10,634 nt of DNA from CAIOSQ01 sp041178225. GTDB lineage: Bacteria > Pseudomonadota > Alphaproteobacteria > CACIAM-22H2. The notes below the pieces were generated by a model that did not search any database, was not told the DNA's origin, and saw only the letters and a program-made list of their open reading frames with translations. Positions 5,903-10,634 of this stretch are shown piece after piece (within the stretch, counting starts at the first letter, position 1; each line of letters begins with the position of its first letter). The stretch lies in assembly GCA_041178225.1 (NCBI GenBank), contig JBEGVV010000111.1, forward strand, positions 1 to 10,634, written 5' to 3'. The translations under genes were made by a program, and so were the position numbers.

Positions 5903-6895
5903 TCAGCCCAGCCTGGAGGCGGCGAGGGGGCGCAGGTCGGCCTCGGGCCGCGCGCCGTAGTGCGAGATCACCTCCGCCGCGCAGGCATGGCCCAGCGCCG
6001 CGCAGGCGGCGAGCGGACGCTCGCGCGCCATGCCGAGCAGGAAGCCCGAGGCGTAGAGGTCGCCCGCGCCCGTGGTGTCGACCAGGCGCTCGACCTTCTC
6101 GGCCGGCACGTGCTGGACGAGGCCGCTGCCGACCACGACCGAGCCCTTCTCCGAGCGCGTGACCGCCCAGGTGCGCCCGCCGCGCGCGTCGCAGCGCGCG
6201 ATCGCGGCGTCGAAGTCCTTCTCCTCCCAGAGCGAGAGGATCTCCGCCTCGTTGGCGAAGACGATGTCGACGCCGTCGGCGATCAGGGCGCGGAACTCGG
6301 CGCGGTGGCGGTCGACGCAGAACGCGTCGGACAGCGTCAGCGCGACCTTCGCGCCGCCGGCGCGCGCCAGGCGCATGGCCTTGCGGAAGGCCTCCTTGGC
6401 CATCGGCCGGTCCCAGAGATAGCCCTCCAGGTAGACGATGCGCGCGGCGCCGATCTGCACCGGGTCGACGTCGTCCGGCCCGAAATCGACGCAGGCGCCG
6501 AGATGCGTCTGCATCGTGCGCTGCGCGTCGGGCGTCACGAAGACCAGGCAGCGCGCGGTGGGCTCGCCCTCGCGCGCGGCCGGCGTGTCGAAGCGCACGC
6601 CCGCGGCGTTGATGTCGTGGCGGAAGACCTGGCCCAGCTGGTCGGCGAAGACGCGGCCCATGTAGCCCGCGCTGCCGCCCAGCGCGGCGACGCCGACCAT
6701 GGTGTTGGCGGCCGATCCGCCCGAGGCCTCGATGGCCGGGCCCATGTCGGCGTAGAGCTGGTCGGCGCGCGCGGCGTCGACCAGGGTCATCGCGCCCTTG
6801 GCGAGGCCGTGGCGCTGCAGGAAGGCATCGTCGGTGCGCGCGATCACGTCGACGATCGCGTTGCCGAGCCCGACCACGTCGAGGCGCTGCGTCAT
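5903..6895 (-). CDS. PfkB-family kinase, adenosine kinase-like
   Basis: A 330-residue ribokinase/PfkB-family kinase, predicted to transfer phosphate from ATP to a hydroxymethyl group of a nucleoside or sugar. Seen: N-terminal VVGLGNAIVDV (7-17), the substrate-side glycine motif GGSAANT (59-65), GYMGRVFAD (77-85), a family-like TLSDAFCVDRHR segment (187-198), NEAE (215-218), and the signature DTTGAGDLYASGF (273-285) with Asp279 as probable catalytic base in the anion hole. The GGSAANT motif and overall layout resemble the alphaproteobacterial proteins annotated as adenosine kinase. Ribokinase or another sugar kinase activity is not excluded. ATG 6895 follows GGAAG at about 5 bases. It is 25 bases downstream of argF and likely belongs to the argD-argF transcript. 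Confidence 0.9.
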   Translation of the reverse strand: MTQRLDVVGLGNAIVDVIARTDDAFLQRHGLAKGAMTLVDAARADQLYADMGPAIEASGGSAANTMVGVAALGGSAGYMGRVFADQLGQVFRHDINAAGVRFDTPAAREGEPTARCLVFVTPDAQRTMQTHLGACVDFGPDDVDPVQIGAARIVYLEGYLWDRPMAKEAFRKAMRLARAGGAKVALTLSDAFCVDRHRAEFRALIADGVDIVFANEAEILSLWEEKDFDAAIARCDARGGRTWAVTRSEKGSVVVGSGLVQHVPAEKVERLVDTTGAGDLYASGFLLGMARERPLAACAALGHACAAEVISHYGARPEADLRPLAASRLG

Positions 6896-6920
6896 GTGTC
6901 TTCCGTCCCGGTGGAGTGGT

Positions 6921-7850
6921 TCAGGCCATGCACCAGGCGAGGATGCCCTTCTGCACGTGCAGCCGGTTCTCCGCCTCGTCCCAGACCACGGATTGCGGCC
7001 CGTCGATCACCTCGTCGGTGACCTCCTCGCCGCGATGCGCCGGCAGGCAGTGCATGAACACGGCATCGGGCCGCGCGCGCGCCATCAGCTTCGCGTCGAC
7101 GCGGTAGGGCGCGAGCATGTTGTGCCGGTTATCGCGGCCGAGCTTGGCGGCGCTGCTCTCCTGGTCCATCGAGACCCAGGTGTCGGTGACCACGGCGTCG
7201 GCGTCGCGCACCGCCGCCTCGGGGTCGTGGGTGACGACGAGCCGCGCGCCCTCGCCGCGCGCCCAGCCGAGGATCTCCGCCGGCGGCGAGAGCTCGGGCG
7301 GGCAGGCGAGGCGCAGCGTGAAGTCGAAGCGCGCGGCGGCCTGGATCCAGGACCCCGCCATGTTGTTCCCGTCGCCCGACCACGCCACGGTGCGGCCGCG
7401 TATCGGCCCGCGATGCTCCTCGAAGGTCATCACGTCGGCCATCACCTGGCAGGGATGGGTGCGCTCGGTCAGGCCGTTGATCACCGGCACCGTCGCGTGC
7501 TCGGCCATCTCCATCAGCCGCGCATGCGAGGTGGTGCGGATCATGATCGCGTCGACGTAGCGCGACAGCACGCGCGCGGTGTCGGCGATGGTCTCGCCGC
7601 GGCCGAGCTGCGTGTCGGCCGGCGTCAGGATCACCGCCTCGCCGCCGAGCTGGCGGATGCCGACCTCGAAGGACACGCGGGTGCGCGTCGAGGGCTTCTC
7701 GAAGATCATCGCCAGCGACTTGCCGGCGAGCGGCCTCGCCGCGCCACCTGGCGGCTCGTGCCGCTTGTGGGCGTCGGCGAGCGACAGGATCGAGCGCAGC
7801 GTCGGCGCGTCGAGCCGGTCGATGTCGAGGAAGTGCCGTGGCGTCGCCAT
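6921..7850 (-). CDS. argF: Ornithine carbamoyltransferase
   Basis: A 309-residue anabolic ornithine carbamoyltransferase, making citrulline from ornithine and carbamoyl phosphate in the cytosol (arginine synthesis). Seen: the carbamoyl-phosphate motif STRTR (54-58) in an EKPSTRTRVSFEVG context, HPCQ (132-135), the ornithine-side SM residues in WVSMDQE (225-231) and HCLPAHRGEEV (267-277) with the catalytic Cys268. Length is normal and all signature residues are present. ATG at 7850 lies 5 bases after the argD stop, with a GGGGTGAG stretch in front. A GTG at 7859, overlapping the argD stop as GTGA, would add three residues and cannot be excluded. Second gene of the argD-argF-kinase operon. Confidence 0.96.
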   Translation of the reverse strand: MATPRHFLDIDRLDAPTLRSILSLADAHKRHEPPGGAARPLAGKSLAMIFEKPSTRTRVSFEVGIRQLGGEAVILTPADTQLGRGETIADTARVLSRYVDAIMIRTTSHARLMEMAEHATVPVINGLTERTHPCQVMADVMTFEEHRGPIRGRTVAWSGDGNNMAGSWIQAAARFDFTLRLACPPELSPPAEILGWARGEGARLVVTHDPEAAVRDADAVVTDTWVSMDQESSAAKLGRDNRHNMLAPYRVDAKLMARARPDAVFMHCLPAHRGEEVTDEVIDGPQSVVWDEAENRLHVQKGILAWCMA

Positions 7851-7855
7851 GGGGC

Positions 7856-9076
7856 TCACCCCGCCTTCGCGCCCGCGCGCGCCTTCGCCGCGAGCTCGCC
7901 GGCCGCCGCGTCGATGATCGCGCAGGCCTCGGCGACGTGCTCGGGCCCGGCGACGAGCGGCGGCAGCAGGCGCACGACGTTGTCGCCCGCGTTGACGGTC
8001 AGCAGCTGGCGCGCGCGCAGCGCCGCGGCGACGTCGCCCTGCGGCAGCCTGCATTTCAGGCCGAGCATCAGCCCCTGGCCGCGCACCTCCTCGAAGACCT
8101 CGGGATGGCGCTCGACGATGCCCTGGAGCTGCTGCACGAGATGGCTCGAGACCTGCTGCACGCGGTCGAGGAAGCCGTCCTCCAGCATCACGTCGAGCAC
8201 GGCGTTGCCGCAGGCCATCGCCATCGGGTTGCCGCCATAGGTGGAGCCGTGCGTGCCTGCCGTCATGCCGGCCGCGGCCTTCGCGGTGGCGAGGCAGGCG
8301 CCGACCGGGAAGCCGCCGCCGAGCGCCTTGGCGAGCGACATGACGTCCGGCACCACGCCGGCCCATTCATGCGCGAAGAGGCGCCCGGTGCGGCCCATGC
8401 CGCACTGGATCTCGTCGAAGAACAGCAGGATGCCGTGCTTGTCGCAGAGCTCGCGCAGGCCGCGCAGGCATTGCGGCGGGACGGGGCGGATGCCGCCCTC
8501 GCCCTGCACCGGCTCGATCAGGATGCCCGCGGTCTGCGGGCCGATCGCGGCCTTCAGCGCCTCATGGTCGCCGAAGGGCACCTGGTCGAAGCCGTCGACC
8601 GCGGGGCCGAAGCCGTCGATGTACTTCTTGTTGCCGCCCGCCGCGATGGTCGCGAGGGTCCGGCCGTGGAAGGCGCCCTCGAACGTCACCAGCCGGTAGC
8701 GCTCGGGATGGCCATGGTGGGCGTGGTACTTGCGCACCGTCTTGATGCCGCACTCCATCGCCTCGGCGCCCGAATTGGTGAAGAACACCGTGTCGGCGAA
8801 GCTGTTCTCGACCAGGCGCCGCGCCAGGCGCTCGCCCTCGGGGATGCGGAAGATGTTGGAGACGTGCCAGAGCCTCTGCGCCTGCTCGACCAGCGCGGCG
8901 ACCAGCCGCGGATGGGCGTGGCCGAGCGCGGTCACGGCGATGCCGCTCATGAAGTCGAGATAGCGTCGGCCGTCGGTCCCGTGCAGGTACACGCCCTCGC
9001 CGCGCTCGATGGCGAGGTCGAGCCGGGCATAGGTGGGCATGACGGGCGGGAACGCCTGGGACGTCGCGACGCTCAC
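7856..9076 (-). CDS. argD: Acetylornithine aminotransferase
   Basis: A 406-residue class-III PLP aminotransferase that converts N-acetylglutamate semialdehyde and glutamate to N-acetylornithine and 2-oxoglutarate. Related enzymes also act in lysine synthesis. Seen: PTYARLDLAIERGEG (14-28), NSGAEAMECGIK (101-112), FHGRT (136-140), PVQGEGG (189-195), DEIQCGMGRTG (221-231) with the PLP-ring Asp221, and the Schiff-base Lys250 in LAKALGGGFP. GTHGSTYGGNP follows about 25 residues later. I set the start at GTG 9076 because AAGGAG lies 7 bases upstream and the family N-terminus begins here. An ATG at 9127 would add 17 residues of leader-like sequence and sits just after the leader hairpin. First gene of the arginine operon. 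Confident in the enzyme class and role. Confidence 0.95.
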   Translation of the reverse strand: MSVATSQAFPPVMPTYARLDLAIERGEGVYLHGTDGRRYLDFMSGIAVTALGHAHPRLVAALVEQAQRLWHVSNIFRIPEGERLARRLVENSFADTVFFTNSGAEAMECGIKTVRKYHAHHGHPERYRLVTFEGAFHGRTLATIAAGGNKKYIDGFGPAVDGFDQVPFGDHEALKAAIGPQTAGILIEPVQGEGGIRPVPPQCLRGLRELCDKHGILLFFDEIQCGMGRTGRLFAHEWAGVVPDVMSLAKALGGGFPVGACLATAKAAAGMTAGTHGSTYGGNPMAMACGNAVLDVMLEDGFLDRVQQVSSHLVQQLQGIVERHPEVFEEVRGQGLMLGLKCRLPQGDVAAALRARQLLTVNAGDNVVRLLPPLVAGPEHVAEACAIIDAAAGELAAKARAGAKAG

Positions 9077-9135
9077 TTCGTGTCTCCTTCGGGCCACCGG
9101 CTGGGCACCGGCCGGGAACGGCTCCATAACGCGAA

Positions 9136-9156
9136 AGGACCCGGATGCCGGGTCCT
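9136..9156 (-). promoter_or_regulatory. argD leader hairpin, possible attenuator or 5' stabiliser
   Basis: A perfect 9-bp inverted repeat, AGGACCCGG / CCGGGTCCT with a 3-base loop, lies between the proposed promoter and argD. Read on the minus strand the stem is followed by TTTCGCGTT, a weak T-rich run, so it could be a transcription attenuator. It could equally protect the 5' end of the mRNA. No leader peptide rich in Arg codons and no alternative antiterminator stem was evident by eye. Confidence 0.45.
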
Positions 9157-9175
9157 CGCACGATCGGAAAACGCC

Positions 9176-9206
9176 AGTTTAATCGCGGGCTTCGCCCCGC
9201 TGTCAA
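9176..9206 (-). promoter_or_regulatory. Probable sigma-70-type promoter of argD operon
   Basis: On the minus strand a perfect TTGACA (9206-9201) is followed after 19 bases by TAAACT (9181-9176), four of six matches to the -10 consensus. This is the only such pair in an otherwise very GC-rich upstream region. The spacer holds a short inverted repeat (GGGC-GAA-GCCC) that could be an operator. A start near 9169 would give a leader of about 90 bases containing the hairpin. Confidence 0.55.
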
Positions 9207-9227
9207 CCAGCCCCGCCCGGCCCTGCG

Positions 9228-9299
9228 CTCCCCTCCCGCCCACGCGCAGCGCGGATGGCCCCGGCCAACTCCCCTCCCGCCCACGCGCAGCGCGGATGG
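9228..9299. repeat. Two 31-base direct repeats, period 41
   Basis: The same 31 bases, beginning CTCCCCTCCCGCCCACG and ending GCGCGGATGG, occur at 9228-9258 and 9269-9299 without mismatch, separated by 10 bases. Only the second copy is followed by GAGGGG, which closes the large hairpin. The first copy looks like a truncated duplicate. This resembles a mobile or slippage-derived extragenic palindromic repeat rather than coding sequence. Confidence 0.85.
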
Positions 9300-9327
9300 G
9301 AGGGGTGGCGCCGCGCGGCAGCGCGGC
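9271..9327. repeat. Two adjacent GC-rich inverted repeats
   Basis: First hairpin: CCCCTCCC (9271-9278) pairs perfectly with GGGAGGGG (9298-9305), and inside it CGCG (9284-9287) pairs with CGCG (9291-9294). Second hairpin: GCCGCGC (9310-9316) pairs with GCGCGGC (9321-9327) across a 4-base loop. Lying back to back, they look like a repetitive extragenic palindrome. They are upstream of the argD promoter and downstream of the phosphatase gene, so they could also act as a termination or RNA-stability structure. Confidence 0.7.
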
Positions 9328-9442
9328 GACGGGGAGGGCATGTGTGCTGGAGGCCAGGAGCGGAGCGAAGGCTCTGGCGGTGAAACGCTGATCGCGTTCC
9401 GCACCGACCGCTCGCCGAGCGGAGGACCCATGCCCCCTCCGT
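9328..9442. repeat. Non-coding remainder of the repeat mosaic
   Basis: I see no convincing gene here. Two further small dyads are present: an imperfect one, GCCAGGAGC to GCTCTGGC (9353-9378), and CCGCTC / GAGCGG across 3 bases (9408-9422). AACGC / GCGTT (9384-9398) is a third, weaker one. Together with the flanking hairpins this makes a run of about six dyads in 240 bases, consistent with an extragenic repeat cluster. Confidence 0.5.
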
Positions 9443-9462
9443 CGCGCGCCTTGCGGCGCGCG
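9443..9462 (-). terminator. Hairpin immediately after the phosphatase stop
   Basis: A perfect 8-bp stem, CGCGCGCC / GGCGCGCG with a 4-base loop, begins two bases beyond the TGA at 9465. Its position fits transcription termination or 3' end protection of the minus-strand transcript. No T-tract follows, so it is not a textbook intrinsic terminator. Confidence 0.45.
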
Positions 9463-9464
9463 GC

Positions 9465-10466
9465 TCAGCGGGTCCAGCGCACGCCGACATAGCTGCGGTC
9501 GTCGGCATGCATGCCGCCGATCGAGCCCTTCACGCCGGCATGCGCGCCGATCTTGTGCGGGTCGTCCCGCTCGACCTCGGCGAAGGCGCGCTCCCAGGCG
9601 TCGACGCCGAAGCCGTCGCCGGGCCTGAAATAGCCGTCGGTGTAGAGCTCGACGCAGGACAACCCGGCGCGCGGCAGGCGCTCGTGGTGGACGCGGCCCA
9701 TCGCCACCTCGAAGCCGTCGAGGCAGGAATAGCCCAGCGGCGAGACGGGATCGTTCTGGAACCCGCCCTGCGCGCCGAGGATGCCGCCGCCCACAAGCCG
9801 CTCGACCTCCGCGCGCGGAAGATGCGGCATCGCGCGCAGCGACAGCGCGACCGCCTCCGCGCCGATTGCGGCCAGCGCCGCGGCGTCGAGCGCGCCTTCC
9901 AGCGCCGCCGGGTCCTGGCGCGCGCCATTCCAGGTGACGCGCCGCGCCAGCACCTCGCGCCGCGCCTCGTCCGGGCAGGTCCGCGCCAGGGCGCGCCATG
10001 CCGCCTGCCGCAGGCTCGCCGTCACGCGGTCGAGGTCCTTGTCGAGGCGGATGTCGCGCGCGCAGTCGACGCGCACGCCGCTGTCGCCCACCAGCAGGAT
10101 CTCGATCTCGGAGGGATGCTCGACCACGAGGGCGAGCGTCGTCGCGAAGCGGTGGTTGGGGTCGCGGCGCGCGCGCTCGAGCGTGCCGTGCCGCTCGTAG
10201 GCGGCGGCGATCGTGGCGGTGAGCTCGGCCACCAGCGCGCGCGCGTCGCCCGGCGCGGGGCGTCCGCCGCCAAGCCGCGCCTCCAGCGCGTCGCGCACCA
10301 GCACCGCGCCGTACTGGCCGGAGAGCATGCCGTCGTAGCGCGTGCCAAGGCGCGACGTGACGCCGTCGATCGCGGCGTAGGCGCGCCCCGGCAGCACGAG
10401 GAACCGGTCCTCGTTGGCCTCCGGCCGCGCGGGATCCCTGCCCTCGGTGAAGGCCTCGATGCGCAT
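9465..10466 (-). CDS. PP2C-like (PPM) protein phosphatase family protein
   Basis: A 333-residue protein with the scattered metal-binding motifs of PP2C/PPM serine/threonine phosphatases. Seen: NEDRFLV (18-24), AAIDGVTS (31-38) with metal Asp34, ATTLALVV (108-115), VGDSGVRV (126-133), ELYTDGYF (273-280) with Asp276, and the final DDRSYVGV (322-329) with a metal Asp. No membrane segment or signal peptide is seen, so it is probably cytosolic. The stretch between GDSG and TDGYF is about 146 residues, longer than in simple bacterial PP2C domains, and suggests an insertion around residues 150-260. ATG 10466 starts 17 bases after the upstream gene's stop. I see no clear ribosome binding site, so coupling to that gene is likely. 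No kinase is visible in the window and the substrate is unknown. Confidence 0.8.
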   Translation of the reverse strand: MRIEAFTEGRDPARPEANEDRFLVLPGRAYAAIDGVTSRLGTRYDGMLSGQYGAVLVRDALEARLGGGRPAPGDARALVAELTATIAAAYERHGTLERARRDPNHRFATTLALVVEHPSEIEILLVGDSGVRVDCARDIRLDKDLDRVTASLRQAAWRALARTCPDEARREVLARRVTWNGARQDPAALEGALDAAALAAIGAEAVALSLRAMPHLPRAEVERLVGGGILGAQGGFQNDPVSPLGYSCLDGFEVAMGRVHHERLPRAGLSCVELYTDGYFRPGDGFGVDAWERAFAEVERDDPHKIGAHAGVKGSIGGMHADDRSYVGVRWTR

Positions 10467-10483
10467 CGTCGCGGGCGCGCCCG

Positions 10484-10634
10484 TCAGTCGGCGGGCAGCG
10501 CGTCGAGCAGCAGCTGGGCGCGCGCGCGCTTCGCCTCGTCGGCGTCGCGCGCGACGATGCGCTGCAGCACGGAGCGCGCGCGCGGGTCGCGCGCCTCGCC
10601 GAGCTCGAAGGCGAGCGCGTCGCGGCGGTCGAAC
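10484..10634 (-). CDS. C-terminal end of an unrecognised protein (cut by right edge)
   Basis: An open minus-strand frame enters from the right edge and ends at TGA 10486-10484. It gives about 50 residues ending in LLLDALPAD. The visible part is rich in Arg, Ala, Asp and Glu and reads as helical (for example RSVLQRIVARDADEAKRARA), without a signature I can place. Its frame shows the same strong G/C third-position preference as the neighbours, and its stop is 17 bases before the phosphatase start. A real gene co-transcribed with the phosphatase is therefore likely. A helical-repeat or coiled-coil protein is possible. Confidence 0.5.
   Translation of the reverse strand, partial: FDRRDALAFELGEARDPRARSVLQRIVARDADEAKRARAQLLLDALPAD

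Noticed and set aside
5264..7021. 585-residue plus-strand open frame
   Set aside because: It is out of frame with the flavin reductase gene and antisense to the kinase, and has the composition of a shadow frame.
9077..9127. ATG 9127 as the argD start
   Set aside because: The GTG at 9076 has AAGGAG at ideal spacing, and the extra 17 residues do not look like argD.
9228..9299. Direct repeats as a CRISPR array
   Set aside because: There are only two copies with a 10-base gap and no cas genes. The unit is itself part of a large palindrome.
10473..10482. Ten-base palindrome GGGCGCGCCC before the phosphatase gene
   Set aside because: Short GC-only palindromes are expected by chance at this base composition.

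Overview
The window is very GC-rich, well above 70% by eye. It is densely packed with genes of alphaproteobacterial type. The small DUF2842-like membrane protein, the RibBA-like GTP cyclohydrolase II with a decayed N-terminal half, and the argD-argF pair point to Alphaproteobacteria, probably Rhodospirillales. I cannot name a genus. No tRNA, rRNA, CRISPR array or insertion sequence is visible.

Left block (1-3192, all minus strand). Four genes are packed head to tail. In transcription order they are a RibD-type reductase domain without a deaminase (3192-2377), a zinc-less BchC-like medium-chain dehydrogenase (2380-1424), a 6-pyruvoyl-tetrahydropterin synthase (PTPS)/QueD-fold protein that has lost most canonical catalytic residues (1410-1012), and a GT4 glycosyltransferase (1015 to the left edge). 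Two of the three junctions are 4-base ATGA stop/start overlaps. GTP cyclohydrolase II starts divergently 99 bases away. Together these look like a dedicated GTP-derived pyrimidine/pterin pathway ending in a glycosylated product. This is the best candidate for an undescribed system here, and its product is inference only.

Middle block (3292-5882, plus strand). ribA is followed closely by a 67-residue DUF2842-like membrane protein, an AlaX-type editing protein that deacylates mischarged tRNA-Ala, and a flavin reductase-like FMN-binding protein. The spacing suggests one operon.

Arginine block (9206-5903, minus strand). A TTGACA-type promoter and a 9-bp leader hairpin precede argD, argF and a PfkB-family (adenosine kinase-like) kinase. 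This operon converges on the ribA operon with only 20 bases between stop codons.

Right edge (9077-10634). A 388-base intergenic region carries the argD promoter plus a mosaic of direct and inverted repeats. It is followed by a PP2C-like phosphatase gene and the 3' end of an unrecognised upstream gene, both on the minus strand.
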